A DNA stretch of 64,000 nt from Oscillospiraceae bacterium (GCA_022009755.1 CP091722.1:442001-506000); one strand, 5' to 3'; counted from the first letter of the stretch, positions 42,669-52,621 are shown. Notes: generated by a model from the sequence alone, not told the origin. Numbers and translations are program-made.

Positions 42669-44366
42669 CTATAATACGGCGTTGCCGTTAAAAAGGCGCA
42701 TTGCAAATAATGCCGCACCTGCCGCCGCTTCCTCCGCATCGGGCAGCACCTCCGGATCGGAGGCAAAAATGTCGCAAACAGCCGCTTTAAGCAGTTTGTT
42801 TTTGCGTATTGCATTGCCGGAGGCAAAAATGCGCATATTTTCTAACGCGGACATTTTCTCATATGCATCATAAAGCTCCTGCACCATGCCGCGCATAATA
42901 CCGCGAAGCAATAGCCCCGGTGTAAAATTGTCCGGCGTGATGCCGGTTACGGAGCCTGTTATACTGCCGTCATATCTTGTGCCGCAAAACGCAGTGCATA
43001 CAATGGGCGGCTTCTTTTGTGCGTCCTCCATGGCAAGGCGCGCCATAAGCTCGTACTGTTCACTATTGTCGCCGCAGGCGGCATAAACAATGCTTCTTAT
43101 GAAGCGTTCCGCCAGCGCATATGCATATCCGCCGCACAGTGCGGAATAGCTTTTAAGATATAAGCCGTCAAAGAACGGGCGCAATTCAATGCCTTCCTCC
43201 GCATTGTACCGTTGGTCCGCCTCCGCTCGCCCGGCAATCGTAATCTGGCTGCCGGTGCCGAAGTTTATCAAAACACATTTTTCCGCTCCGCATTCTGCGC
43301 TGACGCTGAGAAAGCTTGCCTGATGGTCGCCTATCGGAACATAAACCTTTGCGCCTTTATATTCCCCTATCTCACCGTTTACCGTGCAGCGGGGCAAAAG
43401 CGAAGCATCAATGCCCAGCTTTTTAAGCTTCTCAATAAAAAAGCAATTGTTTTTTATATCATAAAAACCAAGCGACGCGGCGTTTGTGGGATGTATTACA
43501 GGAGAATTCCCGCCCGTAAGCTTAAGGCAGATATAATCCATGATCGTACAAAGCTTTGCTGCGTTTTCGGGCACTTCGCCTTTTTCGGTAAGATAATAAT
43601 GCGTGATAAGTCCGTAGCCCTCCGGCACATCCATGCCGGTTATTTGCCTTGCTTGTATGCGGCTCGTACCGTCATCTTCGTTAAATTGCCATGTATAAAG
43701 CGGAGAAACAGCATTCCCTTCGGAATCAAGGTACACAATACCGTGCATCTGTCCCGCAATGCCGACGGCGCGCACATTTTTATATGTTCTTTCCGCCACA
43801 TCTATAAGAGCAAGAGTGCGTGTGAGTATATTTTCCGCATCCTGCACTCCGCGGCGCTCTGTTTTGGCATCATTTGTAATATTGAAGGTATCAAGAACAT
43901 TCCCTTTATCGTCAATAACCGCAAGACTTAGGCTGCTTGTGCCTATATCAAGCCCGAGTACAACCGGAATATCCGCGCAAAAAATCGACTGTGCTTCCTC
44001 GTTTACCGCGTCGGCCTCTTTATCAAGCAGCTTTTCAACATTTTTTATATCGGGATAAGCGCGCAGCATTTCCCTGCACAGCTCCAGCTGGCGCTCGTTG
44101 CTGATGCGGCTTTCCTTCAGGTTTTTCTTCTGCTTATTAAGCAGTTCTTCAAGCCCTATCATATTGCTGTTCAACAGCAGTATATCGGATACCGATATTC
44201 CCGCTGCTCTTAAGAGCTTTATCCTCATGATCTTTTCTATAAGCTCCGGTGAATATACTCTGTAATCGTTTTCCTTCCGTTCGGTTATGAAAAGCCCCTT
44301 GCTTTCATAAAATCTCAAAGTCTTTTTGCTCAGCTTTGTATATTCTGATGCTTCGTTTATATTCAT
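42669..44366 (-). CDS. MerR-type regulator fused to FGGY-family carbohydrate kinase
   Basis: 565 residues in one unbroken frame. Residues 1-70 are a MerR winged helix (INEASEYTKLSKKTLRFYE, then DYRVYSPELIEKI). Residues about 70-130 form the long dimerisation helix usual in MerR proteins. Residues about 133-565 are a complete FGGY sugar kinase: VVLGLDIGTSSLSL (ATP phosphate-1 motif), GIAGQMHGIVYLD, GDHQASFLS, LINFGTGSQ, and a C-terminal ASGNAIRKN-type adenosine motif. In pattern the kinase half is closest to the sedoheptulokinase/xylulokinase group. The kinase domain occupies the place of the ligand-binding domain of a normal MerR protein. The ATG at 44366 lies behind a promoter with 19-base spacing. 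Confidence 0.9.
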   Translation of the reverse strand: MNINEASEYTKLSKKTLRFYESKGLFITERKENDYRVYSPELIEKIMRIKLLRAAGISVSDILLLNSNMIGLEELLNKQKKNLKESRISNERQLELCREMLRAYPDIKNVEKLLDKEADAVNEEAQSIFCADIPVVLGLDIGTSSLSLAVIDDKGNVLDTFNITNDAKTERRGVQDAENILTRTLALIDVAERTYKNVRAVGIAGQMHGIVYLDSEGNAVSPLYTWQFNEDDGTSRIQARQITGMDVPEGYGLITHYYLTEKGEVPENAAKLCTIMDYICLKLTGGNSPVIHPTNAASLGFYDIKNNCFFIEKLKKLGIDASLLPRCTVNGEIGEYKGAKVYVPIGDHQASFLSVSAECGAEKCVLINFGTGSQITIAGRAEADQRYNAEEGIELRPFFDGLYLKSYSALCGGYAYALAERFIRSIVYAACGDNSEQYELMARLAMEDAQKKPPIVCTAFCGTRYDGSITGSVTGITPDNFTPGLLLRGIMRGMVQELYDAYEKMSALENMRIFASGNAIRKNKLLKAAVCDIFASDPEVLPDAEEAAAGAALFAMRLFNGNAVL

Positions 44367-44399
44367 TGTCCGCCCTCCGGAATGATATCTGTCATAATA

Positions 44400-44430
44400 A
44401 TTCTATACCTTGCTCCCACTGGAATGTCAA
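44400..44430 (-). promoter_or_regulatory. MerR-style promoter of regulator-kinase gene
   Basis: On the minus strand TTGACA (44425-44430) and TAGAAT (44400-44405) are 19 bases apart, the overlong spacing typical of MerR-activated promoters. A TATAGA reading gives 17 bases. The spacer contains an imperfect dyad between CTTGACATTCC and a reversed CTTGCTCC. Autoregulation is inferred. Confidence 0.6.
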
Positions 44431-44562
44431 GCACAATTTTTATGCCTATTGCAAAACAATAAAACACGCGCCGCTGCGCAGGATGGGTGCTTTGCATTGT
44501 ACTTTTATACGCTTTTTATATCATTTTTATATTCCTGTGCGTATTATTTGTGCAAAAAGCAC

Positions 44563-44591
44563 TTGTAAATTATAATTGCATAGGCTATAAT
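44563..44591 (+). promoter_or_regulatory. Promoter of HPr-like gene
   Basis: TTGTAA at 44563-44568, 17 bases, TATAAT at 44586-44591. Three phased T-tracts (from 44503, 44513 and 44524) lie just upstream of the -35 box. Confidence 0.78.
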
Positions 44592-44647
44592 AGCATCATG
44601 ATTTACAGGAACCCATTCCAACTCAAATTGTTCAGGAGGCTCGTAAT

Positions 44648-44878
44648 ATGAAATCCGTTTCCATAATGCTTCAGGAAGCACAGAATATCAAGTCCTTCGT
44701 TTCCATCATCAATAAATACCCCTACGATATCGACCTTCGTTCCGGCAGATATGTTGTAGATGCAAAAAGCATTTTGGGTATTTTCTCTTTGGATCTGTCC
44801 AAGCCCATCACCATGGAAATATACAGTGACAGCTGCGACGATCTGCTTAACGATATTAAGGAATTCATTGTTAAATAA
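44648..44878 (+). CDS. HPr-like protein without the catalytic histidine
   Basis: 76 residues with the HPr fold pattern. The C-terminal half has DAKSILGIFSLDLSKP, carrying the regulatory serine (position 46 of HPr) that HPr kinase phosphorylates. The active-site loop GLHARPA of true HPr is replaced by EAQNIKS, so the phosphotransfer histidine is missing. It resembles the Clostridia group of HPr-family proteins and, in logic, Bacillus Crh. A role in carbon-catabolite signalling rather than sugar transport is inferred. ATG 44648 follows AGGAGG. Confidence 0.82.
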   Translation: MKSVSIMLQEAQNIKSFVSIINKYPYDIDLRSGRYVVDAKSILGIFSLDLSKPITMEIYSDSCDDLLNDIKEFIVK

Positions 44879-44977
44879 CACATGCGATTCGTAACAAGAA
44901 GCAAGCTGCGGCCTGAAAAATGGCCGCAATTGTTTTTTACGCAGAATTTCAGCATAGCGATAAGTTAGGAAATAAAA

Positions 44978-45502
44978 ATGAAACCGCCATTTTCAGAGGA
45001 GATCCTCACCGTGCTGTATGTGCTTTTCCGCGCCGAAGCCGCTCTTCGCGCCGAGGACATAATAGACACGCTTGAGGACACCAGCATAGATTATTTTACC
45101 GCTCATCAAATATTGGAGCATCTTTTGGAAAACAAGACCGTGTTTTCCGTAAAGCAAAACGGCTATGAGCTTTACTTTATATCTCCCATCGGCAAGGATG
45201 CCATTGAGCAGTTTTATCCCACCGTGCGCGCCTCCGTGCGGAACAGCATAGACAGCTACCTTAAGGATAATCTTGCCGAAATGACCGCCGCTGCCGGCAT
45301 ACGCAGCTCCGTCTGCTTCTCCTTTGACGGTAATTACTGTGTTATACTCAAGCTGTTTGAAAACAATCTCTGTGCAATGGAAATAACTCTTACTGTGCGT
45401 GATTCCGCCACGGCAGAGCTTTTTATGCAGAATTGGAGCAAATCGTCACAGGATATTTATACTGCGGTCCTGCGCACCTTAAGCCAAAGCGCCGCTATTT
45501 GA
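44978..45502 (+). CDS. DUF4364 family protein
   Basis: 174 residues. An N-terminal winged-helix-like part (SEEILTVLYVLFRAEAALRAEDI, HQILEHLLENKTVF) is followed by a small alpha-beta domain. This matches DUF4364, a Clostridia-specific family of probable transcriptional regulators without known targets. It sits about 100 bases after the HPr-like gene on the same strand and may be cotranscribed. Confidence 0.85.
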   Translation: MKPPFSEEILTVLYVLFRAEAALRAEDIIDTLEDTSIDYFTAHQILEHLLENKTVFSVKQNGYELYFISPIGKDAIEQFYPTVRASVRNSIDSYLKDNLAEMTAAAGIRSSVCFSFDGNYCVILKLFENNLCAMEITLTVRDSATAELFMQNWSKSSQDIYTAVLRTLSQSAAI

Positions 45503-45506
45503 TAAT

Positions 45507-46448
45507 TCAGTACGGCATATCAATCATAATTATTTGCGAAGGCTCACATATTCCCGGCAGCTGCTTAAGCAGTCTGCCGTTTTTCATGCTGTGCTTCTCC
45601 ACCCTTCCCGCCACATTCATTCCCACCAGTATATCCTCTCCGCAAAGGCATATGCCCTCCGGCATTGCGCCAAGTGCAAATGAGCGCAGCGGCATCAAAT
45701 CGCACGCTTGATGCAGCAGCAAGGCTTTGTCCCCTGCACAGGAAAAGACAACCGTGTCCCCCGTCTGCACCGCATCTACCGGATTAAAGCCCGTGCGCCC
45801 GAACAGAAGCAAATCTCCGCTTATGTCAAACAGCGCGGCACAGCCCCTGCCGTCGGCTTCGTTTCCGTATACAAGAAAGCCCTCCCCCCTCTTTTCAGTT
45901 TCCGTAACGCATACTCCGTTAGGCGCAAAGCCGAGTTTTATCTCTTTAAGCACCGTAAGCTGCGGCACGGACAGCAGATAGAGTGCTTCCTGCAAAAAGC
46001 ATACGGCGGCGCAGACATTTTTTGCTGCGCACACACCGCACAGCGCCTGACCGAGCCGGTTTGATATAAAGCTCTGCCCGCCGCTGCAAAGACATATTTC
46101 CACCGTATCCGTCTCGCCGCAGGCAGTAATTATATACCCGTTCCAAAGACAAAGCTGCATGGGATACCGGCCTATGCAATGCCGGAAAACCGAGGCTCCG
46201 TTGTATGTATCCAGCCTGAGAATACCGGAAGCATGGCTTGCTGCAATATATAGATATCTTCCGTCCCCTGCGGCCGATCTGCATCCGAGACTGCCGCAGC
46301 GCGTAAAAAACGAATTGCGGCCGGTACGGCCTACCGGGGCAGCATATACGGTGCCGCCCGTAAGCGAAAGTTTTTTGATTTTCCCGCTGTCCGGATAATA
46401 GAACACCGCAGCGTCCTCCGCCATTGACAATATAGCCGCAGCGCGCAC
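45507..46448 (-). CDS. Cysteine-rich beta-propeller protein (YncE/YVTN-like)
   Basis: 313 residues made of repeating beta-blade units with short Gly-rich turns (GRYLYIAASHASGILRLDTYNG, MPEGICLCGEDILVGMNVAGRVEKH), as in YVTN/YncE propellers. There are 18 cysteines, unusual for this fold. No signal peptide is evident, so it appears cytoplasmic. Function unknown. GTG 46448 is preceded by AAGGAGG. It converges on the DUF4364 gene with 4 bases between the stops. Confidence 0.72.
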   Translation of the reverse strand: MRAAAILSMAEDAAVFYYPDSGKIKKLSLTGGTVYAAPVGRTGRNSFFTRCGSLGCRSAAGDGRYLYIAASHASGILRLDTYNGASVFRHCIGRYPMQLCLWNGYIITACGETDTVEICLCSGGQSFISNRLGQALCGVCAAKNVCAAVCFLQEALYLLSVPQLTVLKEIKLGFAPNGVCVTETEKRGEGFLVYGNEADGRGCAALFDISGDLLLFGRTGFNPVDAVQTGDTVVFSCAGDKALLLHQACDLMPLRSFALGAMPEGICLCGEDILVGMNVAGRVEKHSMKNGRLLKQLPGICEPSQIIMIDMPY

Positions 46449-46619
46449 ACTATCACCTCCTTATGCTTTATAGTATGCATCACCCTGCGACAGCGGGATT
46501 AAAAAACAATTTTTCGGAATTGCTGATGTATTTTGCCGTGCAAATCAAGCTTTTATGCAGCCCTTTCCGTGTCAAGGCAGCGTCAGAGCCGCAAAAAGTA
46601 CCGTTTTTTTGTTTATATC

Positions 46620-46648
46620 TTGACCGCCTTTATGAATTGTTATATAAT
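46620..46648 (+). promoter_or_regulatory. Promoter of TSCPD gene and probably the ABC exporter
   Basis: TTGACC at 46620-46625, a 17-base spacer, TATAAT at 46643-46648. Confidence 0.8.
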
Positions 46649-46679
46649 TAACTGAAATTTAAGTTAAGCGGTGAAAATA

Positions 46680-46937
46680 ATGTTTATTTACAAAACAACG
46701 GGCACATGCTCCAAGGAAATTCAGCTGGAAATCGACAATAATGATATCATCAAATCAGTTACCTTTGTAGGCGGATGCCGCGGCAACACAAAGGGGGTCG
46801 CCGCTTTGTGCATCGGACGCAATGCTCACGATGTAGCAAAGATGCTTAAGGGCATACCCTGCCAGGGCGATACCTCCTGTCCTGATCAGCTTTCCAAGGC
46901 CATATGCGCTTACTACGCTTCCAAGCAAACGGCATAG
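46680..46937 (+). CDS. TSCPD domain protein (TIGR03905 family)
   Basis: About 85 residues. It matches the short single-domain TIGR03905 family of Clostridia: GTCSKEIQLEID near the start, GGCRGNTKGVAAL with a cysteine, and the TSCPDQL motif. The domain is shared with the C-terminus of some class II ribonucleotide reductases, where cysteines are functional; the role of the stand-alone protein is unknown. ATG 46680 is preferred over GTG 46671. Confidence 0.85.
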   Translation: MFIYKTTGTCSKEIQLEIDNNDIIKSVTFVGGCRGNTKGVAALCIGRNAHDVAKMLKGIPCQGDTSCPDQLSKAICAYYASKQTA

Positions 46938-46994
46938 TAGGCATAGTATAAAAGCAGTTTATCTGCTTTTTTCAAAAATATAACGGGGTGAAGT

Positions 46995-47915
46995 ATGGAA
47001 AATACAGACATGATACGCATTGAGCATTTACAAAAGAAATTCGGTGATATCTGCGCGGTAAACGACCTCAGCTTTCATGTTAAAAGGGGCGAATTGTTTG
47101 CTTTTTTGGGCGTAAACGGCGCCGGGAAATCCACTACGATAAATATCATCAGCGGCCAGCTTAAAAAGGACGGCGGCCGTGTAGAAATATGCGGTGCCGA
47201 TATTGACACCGACATTCAAAGTGTAAAGCGGAAATTGGGCGTTGTTTTTCAAAATTCCGTGCTGGATAAAGAGCTCAGCGTAGCAGACAACCTTGAAAGC
47301 CGCGCCGCACTTTACGGCATACGGGGCCGTGAGCTGCGCAGCCGCGTTGATGAGCTGTGCATGATCCTTGATATCGGCGGATTGCTTAAGCGCCAGGTCG
47401 GAAAGCTGTCGGGCGGTCAACGCCGCAGAATAGATATCGCCCGCGCATTGCTGCATCGGCCGGAGATACTTATTCTCGATGAACCCACCACCGGTCTTGA
47501 CCCGCAGACCCGCAGGCTTTTATGGAACGCCGTTGCGGAGCTGCGCGCCAATAACGGTCTTACCGTTTTCCTCACCACCCATTACATGGAGGAAGCTGCC
47601 GATGCCGATTATGTTGTAATCCTCGACAGCGGCGCCATATCGGCACAGGGCACGCCGTTAGAGCTGAAAAACACATATACCGGCGATTTTATATCCCTCT
47701 ACGGCTGTGATGAAAATGATGTTCGGTGCTTGAATATGCCGTATGCGTCGCTGCGCGACGGGTTTCGCATAACAGTACCCAATACTGCTGCCGCAACCGA
47801 GCTGATTATTAAATACCCGGAAATATTCCGTGATTATGAAATTATCAAAGGCCGGATGGACGATGTGTTTCTTGCGGTTACCGGTAAAAAACTTAGCGGA
47901 GGTGAACAGAAATGA
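46995..47915 (+). CDS. ABC transporter ATP-binding protein (DrrA/CcmA-like)
   Basis: 306 residues. Walker A GVNGAGKST, Q-loop VFQNS, signature LSGGQRRR, Walker B ILILDEPTTGLDP and the H-loop in LTTHYMEEA are all present. The C-terminal extension is that of export-type ATPases of the drug/antibiotic ABC-2 class. ATP hydrolysis would drive the permease encoded next, whose start overlaps by 4 bases. The exported substrate is unknown. Confidence 0.92.
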   Translation: MENTDMIRIEHLQKKFGDICAVNDLSFHVKRGELFAFLGVNGAGKSTTINIISGQLKKDGGRVEICGADIDTDIQSVKRKLGVVFQNSVLDKELSVADNLESRAALYGIRGRELRSRVDELCMILDIGGLLKRQVGKLSGGQRRRIDIARALLHRPEILILDEPTTGLDPQTRRLLWNAVAELRANNGLTVFLTTHYMEEAADADYVVILDSGAISAQGTPLELKNTYTGDFISLYGCDENDVRCLNMPYASLRDGFRITVPNTAAATELIIKYPEIFRDYEIIKGRMDDVFLAVTGKKLSGGEQK

Positions 47916-48814
47916 CCGGAATTTCTGCCCTGATAAAGCGAAACATAAAGCTGTATTTCCGCGATAAAGGAATGTTTTTTTCCTCGCTTATAACACCTAT
48001 TATTCTGTTAATACTCTTTGTTACCTTTCTTGGCAGCATTTATCGCGATTCCTTTGCCTCCGCCCTAAGCGCAGCGGGTATAAATGCCGACGCGATCCTT
48101 ATTGACGGATGCGTAGGCGGTCAGCTTATTTCTTCGCTTTTGGCCGTAACCTGCATAACGGTGGCCTTCTGCTCAAATCTTATAATGATAAAGGATAAAA
48201 CAAGCGGCGCCCGGCGCGATCTTACGGTATCGCCGCTCCATTTATCCACATTGGGCTTCAGCTATTATTTGGCGGCTCTTATATCCACGCTCATAATCAA
48301 TCTCACTGCGGCGGCGGTATCTCTTGCATACCTTGCTTTTGTCGGATGGTATCTGAGCTCCGCTGATGTCCTGCTTCTTATATTGGATGTATTTCTGCTT
48401 ACAATGTTCGGCACTGCCCTTTCCTCGTGCGTTAATTTCTTTTTGAGCAGCGACGGTCAGGCATCGGCTGTCGGCACCATTGTAAGCGCAGGCTACGGAT
48501 TTATCTGCGGCGCATATATGCCTGTTTCAAATTTCTCGCCCGTACTGCAAAAAATTCTTTCCTTTCTGCCCGGGACATACGGAACCGTTCTTTTAAGAAA
48601 CCATGCAATGCGCGGGGCCTTCCGGCAGATGACAAAAGACGGTATTCCGCAGGAGGTAATTGAAAAAATCTGCGACAGTGTTGACTGCAATCTTTATTTC
48701 TTTGGCGAGAAGGTAAGCGTTTCTGCAATGTATATGGTTTTATGTGCAAGTATTCTGCTTTTTATAGGCATTTATATTGCAGTGAACTTAATTAAAGAAA
48801 AACGCGCCGACTGA
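47912..48814 (+). CDS. ABC-2 type transporter permease
   Basis: 300 residues with six predicted membrane helices: MFFSSLITPIILLILFVTFL first, LLAVTCITVAFCSNLIMI next, and IYIAVNLIKEKRAD at the end. The ABC-2 pattern (SPLHLSTLGFSYYLAALI, GAYMPVSNFSPVLQKILSFLPGTYG) is clear. It forms the membrane half of the exporter with the preceding ATPase; the ATGA overlap shows translational coupling. Confidence 0.9.
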   Translation: MTGISALIKRNIKLYFRDKGMFFSSLITPIILLILFVTFLGSIYRDSFASALSAAGINADAILIDGCVGGQLISSLLAVTCITVAFCSNLIMIKDKTSGARRDLTVSPLHLSTLGFSYYLAALISTLIINLTAAAVSLAYLAFVGWYLSSADVLLLILDVFLLTMFGTALSSCVNFFLSSDGQASAVGTIVSAGYGFICGAYMPVSNFSPVLQKILSFLPGTYGTVLLRNHAMRGAFRQMTKDGIPQEVIEKICDSVDCNLYFFGEKVSVSAMYMVLCASILLFIGIYIAVNLIKEKRAD

Positions 48815-48840
48815 GCTTCATAAAGAATCTTAATGCATAA

Positions 48841-48886
48841 AAATAACGGCTGCTGCAAACATTCGCAGCGGCCGTTATTTTTTTAA
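48841..48886 (+). terminator. Bidirectional terminator between ABC exporter and guaB
   Basis: AAATAACGGC-GCTGC, eight-base loop, GCAGC-GCCGTTATTT with one mismatch, then T's on the plus strand and the complementary run on the minus strand. Confidence 0.88.
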
Positions 48887-48905
48887 TACATTTTGATTTT
48901 TCAAA

Positions 48906-50451
<1,546 letters not shown>

Positions 50452-50600
50452 TCAAAAAAAGCTTTACCTCGCTTCCTCGATGCAAATCAAACGAAAATCA
50501 GATTTTGACGGCATCAATGCACAACCCGTAAATGCCAAAACAAAATGAAATCGTGCACAGTTAATACTGCTTCTGTTGACTGTATATAAACAATTCGGCT

Positions 50601-51443
50601 TTACAATGCAAGCACACCCCGGCGCGCGGCATAAAATATGTACTGCTGCACAATTCCCGCGTCTTGGCCGAAATGCTTTGAGGCATAGGCTTCAATCTGT
50701 GCATTAGCCGCACCGCAATCCGGATAAAGAAAAAGCATAGCCTTTTTCATCCATGTGTCCACCGGAAAAGCGGAAAGCTGCCTAAGCCCGAAGAGCAATA
50801 TGCAATTTGCCACCTTTGGGCCTATTCCGTACATGGAAAGCAAGGCCTGCCGCGCTTGGGCATATTCCATCTTCATCAACGAATCAAGCAGGCTCGGATT
50901 TTCCGAAACAGCCGCGGCACATTTAGCCACATAAGGCGCTCTGTAACCCAAGCCTATTTTTTCAAGCTCTTCAACCGATATTGCAGCCAGCCGATCAGCA
51001 GACGGAAAAGAGTATACCGTGCCGCCATAGGCCTCCGCTTGCCGGCCGCACAAAGCGCACATGCGTTCTATTATGCCTTTTATACGCTTTATGTTGTTAT
51101 TCTGCGATATAATAAACGATATAAGCACCTCCCAAAGCTCCTGCCTTAGAATGTGCATTCCCGTTCCGGCTTTCACACAGTCCCCGATAATGCTGTCGTG
51201 TATAAAGCGGCCTTCAATTGCCGCATAGTCGGTATCAAGATCAAAATAACGCCGCCAATATGAAAAATCCTCATCGCTGCAGGAAAAAAGCACCCCGTCG
51301 CCGTACTGCTTAAGGCGCAGCGCACGCCCGGCAGCAACACCCTGATATATGTCTTTGTCCACCTGGTTCCAGCGAAAGCATTGGCCGTTTTCCAGAGTAT
51401 TCTTTATATTAAAGCAATCCGATGAGAAAAAATGCTCTTCCAT
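50601..51443 (-). CDS. ogg: 8-Oxoguanine DNA glycosylase (OGG-type)
   Basis: 280 residues. The eukaryote-like OGG1 layout has an N-terminal domain (FNIKNTLENGQCFRWNQ), then a helix-hairpin-helix and the Gly/Pro-Asp loop: YGIGPKVANCILLFGLRQLSAFPVDTWMKK, where Lys in GPKVAN is the OGG1-like catalytic lysine and Asp in PVDTW the conserved aspartate. ISQNNNIKRIKGIIERM is the standard preceding helix. It would remove 8-oxoguanine and nick the strand. ATG 51443 follows AGGTGCAAT. Confidence 0.88.
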   Translation of the reverse strand: MEEHFFSSDCFNIKNTLENGQCFRWNQVDKDIYQGVAAGRALRLKQYGDGVLFSCSDEDFSYWRRYFDLDTDYAAIEGRFIHDSIIGDCVKAGTGMHILRQELWEVLISFIISQNNNIKRIKGIIERMCALCGRQAEAYGGTVYSFPSADRLAAISVEELEKIGLGYRAPYVAKCAAAVSENPSLLDSLMKMEYAQARQALLSMYGIGPKVANCILLFGLRQLSAFPVDTWMKKAMLFLYPDCGAANAQIEAYASKHFGQDAGIVQQYIFYAARRGVLAL

Positions 51444-51494
51444 ATTGCACCTATGAAAAAACTGAAACTATACTGCAAAACAAAACAGTATTTG

Positions 51495-51521
51495 AAAAAC
51501 GCCCGCAGAAAACCTGCGGGC
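51495..51521 (-). terminator. Terminator of rplU-prp-rpmA
   Basis: GCCCGCA ... TGCGGGC with a GTTTTT run after it on the minus strand, just past the rpmA stop. Confidence 0.8.
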
Positions 51522-51528
51522 ATGATTA

Positions 51529-51822
51529 TCAAACGATTTTTTCTTCCTTGGGATAAATGCTGACCTGCTTTTTCAGCTTACCCTTGTGCTCAAAGCGCAC
51601 AACGCCGTCCGTTAAAGCAAACAGCGTATCATCACCGCCGATGCCTACATTAACACCGGGATGGATTTTTGTGCCTCTCTGACGAACCAGAATATTGCCC
51701 GCAAGCACAAACTGGCCATCAGCGCGCTTAACGCCAAGGCGCTTGGACTCACTGTCACGGCCGTTCTTGGTGGAGCCCACGCCCTTTTTATGAGCGAATA
51801 ACTGAATATTCATACGGAGCAT
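51529..51822 (-). CDS. rpmA: 50S ribosomal protein L27 (Prp-processed form)
   Basis: 97 residues. The N-terminal [10 protein letters not shown] precedes [20 protein letters not shown], the universal L27 start. Firmicutes L27 is cleaved after such an FA pair by the cysteine protease Prp to expose the mature N-terminus that reaches the peptidyl-transferase centre. The gene for Prp is directly upstream, overlapping its stop codon (TAATG). ATG 51822 is preceded by GAGGAGG. Confidence 0.95.
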   Translation of the reverse strand: MLRMNIQLFAHKKGVGSTKNGRDSESKRLGVKRADGQFVLAGNILVRQRGTKIHPGVNVGIGGDDTLFALTDGVVRFEHKGKLKKQVSIYPKEEKIV

Positions 51823-52143
51823 TATAACACCTCCTCAATTAGCTTAATATGCCTTTTGTTTTCCGTCCGGAAGGCCTTCAGCCCTAAAAGCATTGTTTCC
51901 GTAATGGCTCTTGCACTCTCGCGGTGCGCATCCTGAGGGCTGATTTCACACTCAAGATACCCGTCCTCAACGGAAACTTCGGCTTTAATTCCGGCATAAT
52001 CGCACAACCCGATAACCGCTGTCTGCAATATTGCGGAAATTGCGGCACAATGAATATCCGTACCGTATTCTCCGCCGGCATGACCCTGCGCACAGAAAGC
52101 ATATATATCACCGCTGCGATTTGTTGATCACTACTTTGACCAT
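51822..52143 (-). CDS. prp: Ribosomal-processing cysteine protease Prp (frameshifted near 52121)
   Basis: Cleaves the N-terminal extension of L27. After the break the sequence has [24 protein letters not shown], with the catalytic His and Cys at the expected spacing, then [17 protein letters not shown] to the stop at 51822. The natural start is ATG 52143 (MVKVVINK). Adding two A to the AAA on the coding strand (plus TTT 52120-52122) joins it. Without this, only a TTG at 52028 would open the frame. It lies between rplU and rpmA, the classical L21-Prp-L27 order. Confidence 0.88.
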
Positions 52144-52153
52144 TTTTGTAACA

Positions 52154-52462
52154 TTACAGGCTGATCTTGGTTATCTCAACCTTGGTAAAAGGCTGACGAT
52201 GTCCCTTGATGTTGCGGCTGTTCTTCTTGGCTTTGTACTTGAAGGTAATAACCTTGCTCTTTTTGCCAAAGCCGCGAACTACGCCCTCAACCACAGCACC
52301 CTCTACAACAGGAGCGCCGATCTTTACATCCTCGCCCTCGCCTGCCATAAGAACATCGAACTTTACGGTGTCATCGGCCAGCGCATTGAGCTTCTCGATG
52401 TAAATCACATCGCCTTCCTGAACGCGGTATTGCTTACCGCCGGTAGCTATAACTGCAAACAT
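52154..52462 (-). CDS. rplU: 50S ribosomal protein L21
   Basis: 102 residues, full length and uninterrupted: [18 protein letters not shown] at the N-terminus and the conserved C-terminal [19 protein letters not shown]. It binds 23S rRNA domain VI in the large subunit. It is first in the rplU-prp-rpmA operon. ATG 52462 follows GAGGAGG. Confidence 0.96.
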   Translation of the reverse strand: MFAVIATGGKQYRVQEGDVIYIEKLNALADDTVKFDVLMAGEGEDVKIGAPVVEGAVVEGVVRGFGKKSKVITFKYKAKKNSRNIKGHRQPFTKVEITKISL

Positions 52463-52541
52463 TGTGTAGCACCTCCTCTACATCATCTCGCTAAGGTGGG
52501 TCTTGTCCGAAGACAAAGTTAAAAAACCGTACTTATGCGGC
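52463..52541 (-). promoter_or_regulatory. Candidate L21 leader
   Basis: The 5' untranslated region of rplU has a hairpin TTGTC-TTCG-GACAA and a conserved-looking GACCCACC before the ribosome site. L21 leaders are known in Firmicutes, but the match is by eye only. Confidence 0.4.
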
Positions 52542-52547
52542 AGATAT

Positions 52548-52576
52548 AATATATCACAACCGCCCGCTGTTGTCAA
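52548..52576 (-). promoter_or_regulatory. Promoter of rplU operon
   Basis: On the minus strand TTGACA (52571-52576), 17 bases, TATATT (52548-52553). Confidence 0.85.
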
Positions 52577-52599
52577 CGGATTCCCGCAGCAATATGAAA

Positions 52600-52621
52600 A
52601 TTCGGGAGAATACTCCCGAAT
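52600..52621 (-). terminator. Hairpin after galE
   Basis: ATTCGGGAG-AATA-CTCCCGAAT, a 9-bp perfect stem followed on the minus strand by a short T stretch; probably terminates galE before the rplU promoter. Confidence 0.6.
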
